The notes beneath the pieces were generated by a model. It searched no databases, was not told where the DNA came from, and worked only from the letters and a program-made list of their open reading frames with translations. This document shows positions 1-8,893 of a DNA stretch of 64,000 nucleotides, piece by piece (position 1 is the first letter of the stretch; each line of letters starts with the position of its first letter). The stretch lies in the NCBI GenBank assembly GCA_014763895.1, contig JACXUM010000002.1:49270-113269 (forward strand). The letters are read 5' to 3'. The translations under genes were made by a program, and so were the position numbers. This DNA comes from Campylobacterales bacterium. GTDB taxonomy: Bacteria > Campylobacterota > Campylobacteria > Campylobacterales > Sulfurovaceae.

Positions 1-1
1 T

Positions 2-286
2 TTGGTTGCAATGACAATCCTTTTTATCGTGTACCGTATCTTTAAGATTGCCTCGAAAGTGCAAAATCCCGTTTATTATCTTTTCTCAGTCGGGGTTGGC
101 CTGCTGATCGCTTTTGCTTTTATCATTAACAGTTACGGGATCGCAGGTATCACTCCTATCAAAGGGATCGCTGTTCCATTTTTGAGCTACGGGGGTTCTC
201 ATATCATGGCCTCCTGTATCGCGATCGGGATGCTGTTGATGATTTCTAAAAAAGTGCCAAGAAAAGAAGATGGCAGTATGCTATAA
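2..286 (+). CDS. ftsW: FtsW, C-terminal fragment (cut by window edge)
   Basis: This is the last ~94 residues of a SEDS-family peptidoglycan glycosyltransferase of the division septum. Two hydrophobic helices are visible, and between them the loop 'PFLSYGGSH', which is the family's conserved PFxSYGGS signature just before the final membrane segment. The reading frame runs off the left edge, so the true start lies upstream; the TTG at base 2 is only an in-frame codon. murG follows after 17 bases, the usual ftsW-murG pairing in division clusters. FtsW rather than RodA is inferred from that neighbour. Confidence 0.9.
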   Translation: MVAMTILFIVYRIFKIASKVQNPVYYLFSVGVGLLIAFAFIINSYGIAGITPIKGIAVPFLSYGGSHIMASCIAIGMLLMISKKVPRKEDGSML

Positions 287-303
287 AAAGACAGGGAATA
301 AAG

Positions 304-1323
304 ATGAGTATCGTAATGACAGGCGGAGGTACCGGCGGGCATCTTGCCATCATCAGGGCAGTCAAGGAGTGCTTGAATGACCAGAGACTGATCTATATCG
401 GATCGACCAAAGGGCAGGATAGGCAGTGGTTTGAACATGATGAAGCCTTTTTAAAAAAGTATTTTTTGCAAACCCAAGGAGTGGTCAATCAAGGATTATT
501 GGGAAAAGTAAAGTCCTTGTGGATGTTGGTCAAAGCGACACTGAGAGCAAAGAGACTGCTCAAAGAGCATGAGGCAAAAGTTGTATTTTCTGTCGGTGGG
601 TTTTCTTCTGCCCCGACGGCATTTGCCGCCAAACTGCTGGGTATTCCTCTGGTGATCCATGAACAAAATGCTGCATTGGGTTCTTTGAATAAAGTGCTCA
701 AACCTTATGCTGCATCGTTTATATCTTCCTATCTTGAGGAGAGCCCTATTAAGGCTTATCCTGTAAAAGAGATATTTTTTGAAAATGCCCGTATTCGTAA
801 TACGGTACAATGTGTACTCTTTTTAGGCGGATCCCAGGGAGCCAAAGCGATCAATACCCTTGCACTCAAAATAGCGTCTGAGCTTCAAAAAAGAGGTATC
901 AAGATCATTCACCAGGCGGGTGAAAAAAATGTGGATGAGGTCAAAAAAGCCTATGAAGGGTTGGGAATTGAAGCGGAAGTATTCGGCTTTACAACGAAAT
1001 TGGCGGATTATATGAAAGAGGCAGATTTTGCCATAGCAAGAGCCGGGGCTTCGACACTATGGGAGCTTGCAGCTACTGGGTTACCTGCACTTTTCATCCC
1101 TTATCCCTATGCAGCAAGTGACCATCAGTACTACAATGCGATATTTTTAGTAGAACAGCATCTGGCCTGGTTGATGAGAGAAGATGAGATCAGCGAAGAA
1201 AAAGCGATCGCTTTGATGGATGAAGACATGGAGGCAAAAAGCCGAGGTTTGATTGAGAGCATTGAAAAAGACGGAAGCAGGCAGATTGCAGAATTATTAA
1301 AAGGGTATGTAAGCATCAAATAA
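304..1323 (+). CDS. murG: UDP-GlcNAc:lipid I N-acetylglucosaminyltransferase MurG
   Basis: MurG adds N-acetylglucosamine to lipid I on the inner face of the cytoplasmic membrane to make lipid II, the last cytoplasmic step of peptidoglycan synthesis. The protein is 339 residues, normal for the family. The glycine-rich N-terminal loop 'MTGGGTGGHL' is the MurG signature, and the second Rossmann half carries 'FLGGSQGAKAIN' and 'ARAGASTLWELAATGLPA', the UDP-sugar binding segment. The ATG follows an AGGGAATAAAG stretch acting as ribosome-binding site. It sits directly behind ftsW and is probably co-transcribed with it. Confidence 0.97.
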   Translation: MSIVMTGGGTGGHLAIIRAVKECLNDQRLIYIGSTKGQDRQWFEHDEAFLKKYFLQTQGVVNQGLLGKVKSLWMLVKATLRAKRLLKEHEAKVVFSVGGFSSAPTAFAAKLLGIPLVIHEQNAALGSLNKVLKPYAASFISSYLEESPIKAYPVKEIFFENARIRNTVQCVLFLGGSQGAKAINTLALKIASELQKRGIKIIHQAGEKNVDEVKKAYEGLGIEAEVFGFTTKLADYMKEADFAIARAGASTLWELAATGLPALFIPYPYAASDHQYYNAIFLVEQHLAWLMREDEISEEKAIALMDEDMEAKSRGLIESIEKDGSRQIAELLKGYVSIK

Positions 1324-1394
1324 CTTTTTTTGACATTTAAGACTTTTATGCTTTTTTAATTTGAAAAGTTATAGTAAAAAAGGGCGGGTCATAA

Positions 1395-1778
1395 ATGAAA
1401 AAAAGTTTTTTAATGAGCGGGTTAAGCATTTTCGTGATGGCAGTTGCCGGGTGTGGTGGCGGAGGTTCTAGTAATCCTCCGGCAACAGTTGATATCAGTA
1501 ATTTGGATAATGGTTATTCAATCGAGTACCAAAAAATAGGGATTAATACACCGAGTGGTGTAATGCAATTTTGTGGAAGTGATTATATTATGACTGGGTA
1601 TATCGAGAGCAATGGGACTTTTGAGATCGATAGTAACCTTATCGTCTTTCATGATACAGATGATTTTCAATTACTGACGACGGGAGAATTGGTAGAAGAT
1701 GAGAACTATGAGTTTAGTGGAATTAGTGACGATCCTACGATTCAAATTACGCATATAGAAGAAATTGATTGTATTTAA
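1395..1778 (+). CDS. Small putative lipoprotein of unknown function
   Basis: I do not recognise this 127-residue protein. It begins with a charged n-region, a hydrophobic core and a lipobox ending 'VAGC' near residue 20, followed by a Gly run and 'SSNPP', typical of a lipoprotein linker. The mature part is acidic, contains two further Cys (in 'QFCGSD' and the final 'IDCI') that could pair, and has alternating hydrophobic and polar residues suggesting beta structure. A possible -10 box TATAGT lies at 1370-1375, so it may have its own promoter between murG and alaS. Function unknown. Confidence 0.75.
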   Translation: MKKSFLMSGLSIFVMAVAGCGGGGSSNPPATVDISNLDNGYSIEYQKIGINTPSGVMQFCGSDYIMTGYIESNGTFEIDSNLIVFHDTDDFQLLTTGELVEDENYEFSGISDDPTIQITHIEEIDCI

Positions 1779-1943
1779 AGGTTTTTCTCTAAATCTATGA
1801 AGTGAAGGGGATGAAAAATGGAAGTGGATAAAGGTTGCTTTTAAGCCCCTTAGAATGAACATTTCCCTCTTTTAACTCCAGTTTACCTTTCGATAACCAC
1901 ATTTTGGGTAAAATATCTCCATTTTATCAGAGGATATTTTTCA

Positions 1944-4502
1944 ATGGATATTAGAAAAGCATATTTAGACTTTTTTCAAAGCAAAGGGCATCAACTTGTA
2001 GAGAGTTCCCCACTCGTTCCTGATGATGCAACCCTGCTTTTTACGAATGCTGGGATGGTACAGTTTAAGAACATCTTTACAGGCAATGCACCTATCCCAA
2101 ATCCCCCAAGAGCGACTTCTTCCCAAACATGTATCCGTGCAGGCGGGAAGCATAATGACCTTGACAATGTCGGGTATACTGCCAGACACCATACCTTTTT
2201 TGAAATGCTTGGGAATTTTTCTTTCGGTGATTATTTTAAAGAAGAGGCGATCGCTTATGCATGGGAATTTGTAACCGGTAAGAACTATCTTGCCCTCCCG
2301 ATAGAAAAGATCTGGGTAACCGTACATGAGACCGATGATGAAGCCTTTGATATCTGGAAAAACTATGTCAAAGAAGAGCGTATCATGCGCTTTGGGGATA
2401 AGGATAACTTCTGGCAGATGGGCGATACAGGTCCTTGCGGTCCGTGTTCGGAGATCTTCTATGACCAGGGAGAGGAACATTTTAACTCTCCTGAAGATGT
2501 GATGGGTGGAGACGGTGATAGATTTTTGGAGATATGGAACCTTGTATTTATGCAGTACGAAAGAGATGAGAACGGTACCCTTCATCCGCTTCCAAAACCG
2601 AGTATCGATACGGGTATGGGGCTTGAAAGGGTTGTTGCGATCAAAGAAGGGGAGTTCAACAACTACCACTCTTCGCTCTTTAGACCTTTGCTTGATGCGG
2701 TCAGCAAGCTGGTTGGCAGACCTTACAGCTATGAAGCATCGGATTCGGCAAGTTACCGTGTTATTGCAGATCACCTGCGTTCAACAGCTTTCTTACTGGC
2801 ACAGGGAGTGAACTTTGATAAAGTAGGTCGTGGGTACGTCCTTCGCCGTATCATGAGACGTGCAATCAGACACGGCTATCTGCTTGGAATGCGTGAGCCG
2901 TTCATGTACAAACTTGTCGATACACTGGTGGATGTGATGGGAGATCATTATATCTATCTTGAAACAAGGGCTGAAGCGATCAAAACCGCGATGAAATTTG
3001 AAGAAGAGAGTTTCTTTGATACGATTGAGGCTGGGATCAGACTCTTTAACGAAGAGCTTGAAAATACGACAGATGTCTTTAACGGTGAAGTAGCTTTCAA
3101 GCTTTATGATACGTACGGGTTCCCGCTGGATCTGACAGAGGATATGCTTAGAGAAAAGGGTATCCGTCTTGATATCGAAGCATTTGATGCAAAGATGGAA
3201 GCTCAGAAAGCACAGTCCAAGGCGGCGTGGAAAGGCAGCGGGGATGCTGCGATGAGCGGGGATTTTAAAACACTCAAAGAGACATTCGGGCTCAATACCT
3301 TTGTAGGGTATGAGACAACACAGCAAAAAACAAAAGTATTGGCTCTTTTGGATGAGGAGTTTAACCAGGTAGAAAGTCTGGATGGGAAAGGATGGGCATT
3401 GCTTGAGCAGACGCCTTTCTATGCTGAGTCTGGAGGACAGAGTGGAGATAGAGGGGAACTTGTCGGTAAGGCAAAGGTGCTTGATACGAAGAAATTTTTA
3501 GATATGAATCTTTCCGAAGTCAAAGGAAAACTGAAAGTTGGTGACGAGGTAGAAGCGGCAGTAGACCAGTCCCGAACACAAATTACCAAGCATCACTCCG
3601 CAACACACTTGCTACATGCAGCACTTCGTGAAATTCTTGGAGACCATATCACCCAGGCAGGTTCATTGGTTGAAGCGAACAGACTGCGCTTTGACTTCTC
3701 TCATCCTAAAGCGATGCGTGTTGAAGAGATCGAAGCAGTGGAGGCCTGGGTCAATGACAAGATAGACAGGGATATTCCTGCGCAAACAAAAGTGATGCCG
3801 ATCGAGGAAGCTAAAAATGCCGGAGCGATGGCACTGTTTGGCGAAAAGTACGGCGATGAGGTACGTGTGGTAAGTATGGGGAATGCCTCTTTAGAACTTT
3901 GTGGAGGAACACACGTGGCCTCTACGGCGCAGATAGGGCTTTTTATGATCACAAAAGAGAGCGGGGTAAGTGCCGGAGTACGCCGTATCGAAGCGATCTG
4001 CGGTGCTGAAGCGATCAGGGTGGTCAAAGGGCTTAGAGGGGAGCTTTCACGGATCAAAGAGGAAGTGAAAAACCAAAACCCGATTGCTGGTATCGCAAAG
4101 CTCAAAGAGCAGGTCAAAACACTCAAAAATGAACTCGCTTCTGCGATGAGCGTACAGCAAAAAGAGCTCAAAGCCGTTGAAGTAAACGGAGTCCATGTGA
4201 TCGTTGAAGAGGTTGAGAGCGGTGATATCAAGACGATGATTGATGAGATCAAGAACAGATATGAAAGTATTGCAGTAATGTTGTTCATGAAAAAAGACGA
4301 TAAAGTGATGTTTGCAGCTGGCAGCAAAGGAAATGCGATCAAAGCAGGAGACTGGATCAAAACCATTGCACCTATCGTAGGCGGCGGCGGTGGCGGACGT
4401 CCTGATTTTGCACAGGCAGGGGGGAAAGACCCAAATAAGATAGAAGAGGCTATCGAAGAGGCTAAAGTCTATTTGGCTCAGATCCTGGAGGGCGGAAACT
4501 AG
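1944..4502 (+). CDS. alaS: Alanyl-tRNA synthetase
   Basis: AlaS charges tRNA-Ala with alanine and edits mischarged Ser and Gly. At 852 residues it is full length. The order is a class II aminoacylation domain (residues ~1-240, with '[13 protein letters not shown]'), a tRNA-recognition domain, an editing domain with the zinc motif 'HHSATHLLH' plus 'CGGTHV', and a C-terminal glycine-rich DHHA1 domain ('[15 protein letters not shown]'). The ATG follows 'AGAGGATATTTTTCA', and a TAAAAT -10-like box lies about 30 bases upstream. The membrane-protein gene and maf follow with almost no gap, so they probably share its transcript. Confidence 0.98.
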   Translation: MDIRKAYLDFFQSKGHQLVESSPLVPDDATLLFTNAGMVQFKNIFTGNAPIPNPPRATSSQTCIRAGGKHNDLDNVGYTARHHTFFEMLGNFSFGDYFKEEAIAYAWEFVTGKNYLALPIEKIWVTVHETDDEAFDIWKNYVKEERIMRFGDKDNFWQMGDTGPCGPCSEIFYDQGEEHFNSPEDVMGGDGDRFLEIWNLVFMQYERDENGTLHPLPKPSIDTGMGLERVVAIKEGEFNNYHSSLFRPLLDAVSKLVGRPYSYEASDSASYRVIADHLRSTAFLLAQGVNFDKVGRGYVLRRIMRRAIRHGYLLGMREPFMYKLVDTLVDVMGDHYIYLETRAEAIKTAMKFEEESFFDTIEAGIRLFNEELENTTDVFNGEVAFKLYDTYGFPLDLTEDMLREKGIRLDIEAFDAKMEAQKAQSKAAWKGSGDAAMSGDFKTLKETFGLNTFVGYETTQQKTKVLALLDEEFNQVESLDGKGWALLEQTPFYAESGGQSGDRGELVGKAKVLDTKKFLDMNLSEVKGKLKVGDEVEAAVDQSRTQITKHHSATHLLHAALREILGDHITQAGSLVEANRLRFDFSHPKAMRVEEIEAVEAWVNDKIDRDIPAQTKVMPIEEAKNAGAMALFGEKYGDEVRVVSMGNASLELCGGTHVASTAQIGLFMITKESGVSAGVRRIEAICGAEAIRVVKGLRGELSRIKEEVKNQNPIAGIAKLKEQVKTLKNELASAMSVQQKELKAVEVNGVHVIVEEVESGDIKTMIDEIKNRYESIAVMLFMKKDDKVMFAAGSKGNAIKAGDWIKTIAPIVGGGGGGRPDFAQAGGKDPNKIEEAIEEAKVYLAQILEGGN

Positions 4503-4503
4503 G

Positions 4504-5037
4504 ATGAAAACCGAATTGACAGGATTTTTCGGTGCATTTGCACATGAGATTGTTTTTTTGCATGTATTCAGCGCATTTATCTGGGTTGGAGGCATGATCG
4601 CGATTCGTTTGGCCGTGCATCCAAACCTTCAGCTTATCGAGGATCCAAAAGTAAGGCTCGGACGTACCTTGGCAATCACGGGGAGATTTTTCAATATTGT
4701 GATACCGTTTATCATAACTATTATTGTGACAGCTGTGTTGATGGCAGTCGGTTTGGGTTTTAGAAATGCCGCTGTTGATGAAAATGGCCATATTATTTCC
4801 GAAGCAGCGATGTATATTTATAATATCGTCCATGTCAAAGAGGGCATCTGGCTGATCATGGCAATGAACTTTACCTGGATGTACCTCAAAAGAAGAAAAG
4901 CACAAAAACTCTTTGATGAGGGTAAACTTTCTGATGCCAAAGTCGCATTGTCCTTGATCCCAAAGCTATTGCTGCCGATTAATATCGCATTGGGCGTTGT
5001 GGCAATATGGTTAGGTATTACTCTTAGAGGATTTTAA
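4504..5037 (+). CDS. Four-TM integral membrane protein, CopD/HemJ-like, function unknown
   Basis: The 177-residue protein has about four membrane helices: residues ~12-35, ~58-82, ~112-128 and ~150-172. The first helix carries 'HEIVFLHVFSAFIWVGG', with two histidines eight residues apart ahead of a Trp-Val-Gly-Gly. This resembles the His-containing first helix of CopD- or HemJ-type proteins, which could bind heme or a metal. A third His in 'NIVHVKEG' precedes helix three. It starts one base after the alaS stop, with the ribosome-binding site inside the alaS end. It is translationally linked to alaS and maf. A heme-related role is only a possibility. Confidence 0.8.
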   Translation: MKTELTGFFGAFAHEIVFLHVFSAFIWVGGMIAIRLAVHPNLQLIEDPKVRLGRTLAITGRFFNIVIPFIITIIVTAVLMAVGLGFRNAAVDENGHIISEAAMYIYNIVHVKEGIWLIMAMNFTWMYLKRRKAQKLFDEGKLSDAKVALSLIPKLLLPINIALGVVAIWLGITLRGF

Positions 5038-5039
5038 AT

Positions 5040-5615
5040 ATGAAAAAAAAGGAACAAATCTGTTTGTGTTCCTCTTCACCCTCGCGTGCTTTATTGCTTG
5101 AGAAATTCGGTGTGGATTTCATCCAGAAATCTCCTGATTTTGATGAAGATCTTATTGCAACAAATGAGGCTAAAAATTTTGTTTATACAGCCAGTAAAGG
5201 CAAATTGGAGGCAGGAGTAAAGGAATTTGGTCTTGATACCCCTCTGTTGTGTGCCGATACCGTTATTGCTGCAAGTGACGGTACGATCCTGCGTAAAGCA
5301 AAAGATATCGACGATGCCAGGCGAATTTTGAAGATTCAAAGCGGTTCGACGATTGCCATTATCTCTTCTGTGCATTTTAGATCTAAAAAATTACTTTTTA
5401 CGGATATTTCCGCGACCTATTACCAGTTTGCTCCGTTTGATGAAAATGAACTTGAATCTTACCTTCAAAGCGGTCTTTGGGAAGGTAAGGCAGGTGGGTG
5501 CATGGTGGAGGGATTCTGCAGAAAATATATTCGAAGCGTCAAAGGGCTTGAGAGTACGGCAATGGGACTGCAGGTTGAAAAGTTGCTGCCTTGGATCGGT
5601 GAATTGAATGTATGA
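5040..5615 (+). CDS. maf: Maf-family nucleoside triphosphate pyrophosphatase
   Basis: Maf proteins hydrolyse non-canonical or pyrimidine nucleoside triphosphates to monophosphate and pyrophosphate, and have been linked to septum inhibition. At 191 residues the length is normal. The N-terminal signature 'CSSSPSRALLLEKFGVDF' and the later 'LCADTVIAASDG' (substrate-binding aspartate) are clear, as is the C-terminal 'GKAGGCMVEGFCRKYIRSVKG'. The start is the ATG two bases after the preceding stop, with GAGGATTTT upstream. alaS near maf is also the order in Helicobacter, from memory. The last 8 bases overlap the next gene. Confidence 0.93.
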   Translation: MKKKEQICLCSSSPSRALLLEKFGVDFIQKSPDFDEDLIATNEAKNFVYTASKGKLEAGVKEFGLDTPLLCADTVIAASDGTILRKAKDIDDARRILKIQSGSTIAIISSVHFRSKKLLFTDISATYYQFAPFDENELESYLQSGLWEGKAGGCMVEGFCRKYIRSVKGLESTAMGLQVEKLLPWIGELNV

Positions 5616-6699
5616 ACATGAACTTCTTGCATTGAAAAAAGCAGGACGCTTCAGGGAACGGCATCTTTTTGAGCGTTCTTTGATCGATCTGGCAAGCAAT
5701 GACTATCTGGGGCTTGCGAACAAAAGAAAACAGCTCAAAAAAGCATTAAGCATATTGGACAGCTATGATATCTTTGCCCCTAAAGCCAGTATGTTGGTTA
5801 ACGGATATCATGAAGTCCATCAGGCATTTGAAACATTGCTTTGTGGGATCAATGGGTTTGAAGCGGGTATTACAGTTGGATCTGGATTTTTGGCAAACCT
5901 TTCGCTGATCGAGTCTTTGGTACGTAAACAGGATAGGCTGTTTATGGATGAGGAGTACCATGCAAGCGGTATGATCGCAACGGGACTTTTAGGCGACCGG
6001 GTCATTTTTTTCAAACATAACGATGCAGCAGATCTAAAAGAAAAGATAGCACAGTATGGAAAAAAGAGGAATATTATTGCGATAGAGGGTATCTATTCGA
6101 TGAGCGGCGAGGTTTGCCATCAAGAGTTTTTTGATATCGCAGATGACTATGAAGCGCTCTTGATCGTCGATGAAGCGCACAGTTCCGGTGTTTTGGGTGA
6201 AAATCTTTTAGGTGTGTTTGAACATTATGGTATCGATATTAAACCGCACTATATCAAGATGGGTACTTTGGGTAAAGCCTATGGAAGTTACGGTGCCTAT
6301 ATCCTTGCTTCCAGAGAGATTGTCTCTTTTTTGGAAAACCGGGCTAAACCGATCATCTATTCGACCGCACCTTCTGTAATTGACACGGCTCTGGCATTGG
6401 TCAATGTACAACATATTCAGAACAATGCACAAAAATACCGTCACCGTATCGATAAACGTCAAAAGGTTGTTAAAGAGATATTGGATATGGAGTTGCAAGG
6501 TCTGATCCTGCCGATCCCTATGCCAAGCAATCAAGAGGCGCTTAGGATGCAAAAGCAATTGATGGAACAGGGTTTTTTGGTTGGAGCTATCAGGCAGCCT
6601 ACCGTAAAACATCCTATCTTGAGGGTAATCCCAAGAATAGGAGTCAGTATAAAAGATCTCAAACGGGTATTAAAGTTCATTAACGCCAAAACGTTATAA
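5608..6699 (+). CDS. Alpha-oxoamine synthase / BioF-like PLP enzyme
   Basis: A 363-residue fold-type I PLP enzyme resembling 8-amino-7-oxononanoate synthase (BioF) and glycine C-acetyltransferase. Visible marks are 'LIDLASNDYLGLANKRKQ' at the N-terminus, 'VDEAHSSGVLGENLLGVFEH' with the PLP-contacting Asp and His, and 'KMGTLGKAYGSYGAYI' with the Schiff-base lysine. It overlaps maf by 8 bases, so translation is coupled. No other biotin gene is nearby, so biotin synthesis is plausible but not shown by context; another acyl-CoA/amino acid condensation is possible. The stop codon lies inside a TATAAT box that may serve the next gene. Confidence 0.82.
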   Translation: MYEHELLALKKAGRFRERHLFERSLIDLASNDYLGLANKRKQLKKALSILDSYDIFAPKASMLVNGYHEVHQAFETLLCGINGFEAGITVGSGFLANLSLIESLVRKQDRLFMDEEYHASGMIATGLLGDRVIFFKHNDAADLKEKIAQYGKKRNIIAIEGIYSMSGEVCHQEFFDIADDYEALLIVDEAHSSGVLGENLLGVFEHYGIDIKPHYIKMGTLGKAYGSYGAYILASREIVSFLENRAKPIIYSTAPSVIDTALALVNVQHIQNNAQKYRHRIDKRQKVVKEILDMELQGLILPIPMPSNQEALRMQKQLMEQGFLVGAIRQPTVKHPILRVIPRIGVSIKDLKRVLKFINAKTL

Positions 6700-6700
6700 T
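6695..6700 (+). promoter_or_regulatory. -10 box for PBP1A gene
   Basis: A TATAAT preceded by GT, 25 bases before the GTG start, overlapping the stop codon of the upstream PLP enzyme gene. No good -35 is visible, which is normal in Campylobacterota. Confidence 0.5.
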
Positions 6701-6724
6701 TGGTATTTAAAATAAAGGATCAAG

Positions 6725-8842
6725 GTGTTTAGTTATTTAATTAAAGGTTCTGTTATCCTTATCATGTTATTTGGGGTTGCATTGGTTGCAGCCTTCATCT
6801 ATGCTTATGAAGAGGTGACATTGGATGCAGATAGACTCATCAATTATAAACCGGAAACTTCCAGTGTTATTTTGGATAGGAACGGAAATCAATTAGCCTA
6901 TGTGTTTAAAAAAGAGCACCGTCTTTTTGCACGTTATGATGAGATCCCTGGGGTATTGATCGAGGGTCTTGTAGCAATGGAAGATACCCGTTTCTTTGAG
7001 CACAGCGGGGTAAACCCAGATGCCATATTTAGGGCGATTATCAAGGATATTCAGGCTGGAAAATTTGTGGAAGGCGGGAGTACGATCACCCAGCAGCTTA
7101 TCAAAAATAAAATCCTTTCCAATGAAAAAAAACTTGCACGTAAGATCAGGGAGGCAATTCTTGCTTTGAAAATTGAGCATGAACTCAGTAAAGAACAGAT
7201 TCTTGAGCGCTATCTCAATGAAATATCCTACGGCAATAACTATTTTGGTGTTAAAACGGCTGCAAAGGGATATTTTCACAAAGAGTTGAACGAACTCACC
7301 CTGAAAGAGTGTGCGATGCTGATAGGAATACCGAATGCTCCAAGCTACTATAACCCTATTCGTCATTATAAGCGTGCGCTTGACCGGGCCAATAATGTAT
7401 TGTACCGCATGAAAAGCATCGGATGGATCACACAAAGGGATTATCTCAAAGCGGCTAAAGAATCTCCAGAAGTCTATAAAACCTCTTTGACGCAGAATAT
7501 CGCTCCGTATATCGTGGATGAGGTATTAAGACGTTTTGATGGTAAATTGGGTGATATCCGTACCGGCGGATACCAAATCTATACAACGATAGATATGCAA
7601 CAGCAAAAAATCGCTGAAGATGCAGTTGCGTATGCTTATAAAAAACTTTTGAAACGTTACAATGAAAAAGCAGAGACTTCTACGCTTAACGGTGGACTGG
7701 TTTCGGTTGAGAGCAGCACAGGTGATATCCTCTCGATGGTCGGAGGGGTGGATTATGCCAAGTCCGCCTTTAACCGTATTACGCAGTCAAAACGTCAGCC
7801 TGGTTCATCATTTAAGCCCTTTATTTATCAAACGGCACTTGACATGGGGTACAACCCGGCTACTCCGTTGACAGATCTAGCACGAACATTTCAGTATTAT
7901 TCCAACGGAAAATTGAAGATCTGGTCACCTAAAAACTATGAAAGGGATTTTAAAGGGTTCATTCCTTTAAGGGAAGCATTGGTACATTCCCGAAACCTTG
8001 CTACGATCAATCTTGTAGCAGATATTGGTGTAAGTACCATCCGGAAGCGATTGGCGTACTTGGATGTGCCTCATATCCCTAATGATATGTCGCTAGCTTT
8101 GGGCAATCTTGGACTAAGTCCTCTTAAAATGGCACAGATCTTTTCGGTATTTGCAAACCAAGGCCATATGATAGAACCCAGACTTGTCAGTAAGATCATC
8201 TCCAAAGAAGGGGCAGTGATCTATGAAACCCGTCCGAAAGAGATAGAAGGGTTTACAACTCCGGAGCAGGCCTATCTGATGACCGATATCCTCAAAGATG
8301 TTATCAGGAGAGGGACCGGGATAAATGCAGCGGTTCCAGGTTTAGAACTTGCCGGTAAAACCGGTACAACCAATGATGGCGTGGATGCATGGTTCTGCGG
8401 CTATTCTCCTACGATAGAAACCATTTCATGGTTTGGAAGGGATAACAATAAGCCTATCGGCAAAAGTGCAACAGGAGGTGCGATCGCTGCGCCGGCATTT
8501 TCATACTATTATCAAAAACTTTTGGAGTCAGATCCTACTATGAAGCGTACATTTGATATCCCAAAAGGTGTTTTCATGGGAGAATACAACGGTAAAATGG
8601 AGCTTTATACCAAAGACTCTCCGCTTCCTGCGGTGAAACATGAACCGGTTGACGAATATGGCCAGATGTTGAATGAAAATAATGAAACATCGCAAGTAGT
8701 CGATACAGAGGAGGATATGGGAATGGCCCAAACGCTTCCTGTCGAGGGAGAAGAACCTAATACTCAGGAAGATGATGCATTGCATCCTAAAAAAAGCGTT
8801 CCGACAACGCCTGCATCTCACGATAGTGGAACGCTGTTTTAA
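6725..8842 (+). CDS. mrcA: Penicillin-binding protein 1A (bifunctional glycosyltransferase/transpeptidase)
   Basis: This class A PBP polymerises glycan strands and cross-links peptides in the periplasm. The 705-residue protein has an N-terminal membrane anchor (residues ~8-28), a GT51 domain with catalytic Glu86 in 'AMEDTRFFEHSG' and the second motif 'GGSTITQQLIKN', then a transpeptidase domain with 'GSSFKPF' (SxxK nucleophile), 'SRN' and 'KTGTTN'. The C-terminal ~70 residues are acidic, low-complexity and probably disordered. The start is GTG with AAAGGATCAAG before it. A perfect hairpin follows the stop and separates it from convergent glnA. Confidence 0.95.
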   Translation: MFSYLIKGSVILIMLFGVALVAAFIYAYEEVTLDADRLINYKPETSSVILDRNGNQLAYVFKKEHRLFARYDEIPGVLIEGLVAMEDTRFFEHSGVNPDAIFRAIIKDIQAGKFVEGGSTITQQLIKNKILSNEKKLARKIREAILALKIEHELSKEQILERYLNEISYGNNYFGVKTAAKGYFHKELNELTLKECAMLIGIPNAPSYYNPIRHYKRALDRANNVLYRMKSIGWITQRDYLKAAKESPEVYKTSLTQNIAPYIVDEVLRRFDGKLGDIRTGGYQIYTTIDMQQQKIAEDAVAYAYKKLLKRYNEKAETSTLNGGLVSVESSTGDILSMVGGVDYAKSAFNRITQSKRQPGSSFKPFIYQTALDMGYNPATPLTDLARTFQYYSNGKLKIWSPKNYERDFKGFIPLREALVHSRNLATINLVADIGVSTIRKRLAYLDVPHIPNDMSLALGNLGLSPLKMAQIFSVFANQGHMIEPRLVSKIISKEGAVIYETRPKEIEGFTTPEQAYLMTDILKDVIRRGTGINAAVPGLELAGKTGTTNDGVDAWFCGYSPTIETISWFGRDNNKPIGKSATGGAIAAPAFSYYYQKLLESDPTMKRTFDIPKGVFMGEYNGKMELYTKDSPLPAVKHEPVDEYGQMLNENNETSQVVDTEEDMGMAQTLPVEGEEPNTQEDDALHPKKSVPTTPASHDSGTLF

Positions 8843-8864
8843 TTGATTTAGGTAAGAAAAAGAT

Positions 8865-8887
8865 CTTTCAGGCAAGAAGCCTGAAAG
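8865..8887 (-). terminator. Terminator between mrcA and glnA
   Basis: A perfect 9-base-pair inverted repeat, CTTTCAGGC / GCCTGAAAG, with a 5-base loop. Read on the minus strand it is followed by a T-rich ATCTTTTTCTT tract, so it best fits a rho-independent terminator for glnA. On the plus strand the trailing TAGGTTTT could also stop mrcA transcripts. Confidence 0.75.
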
Positions 8888-8893
8888 TAGGTT

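Noticed and set aside
1965-2774. 269-residue minus-strand ORF
   Set aside because: Lies wholly inside alaS, has no recognisable domain and a shadow-like composition.
3701-4366. 221-residue minus-strand ORF with hydrophobic, Ser/Ile-rich sequence
   Set aside because: Antisense to the alaS C-terminus; its membrane-like look is a by-product of complementary codons.
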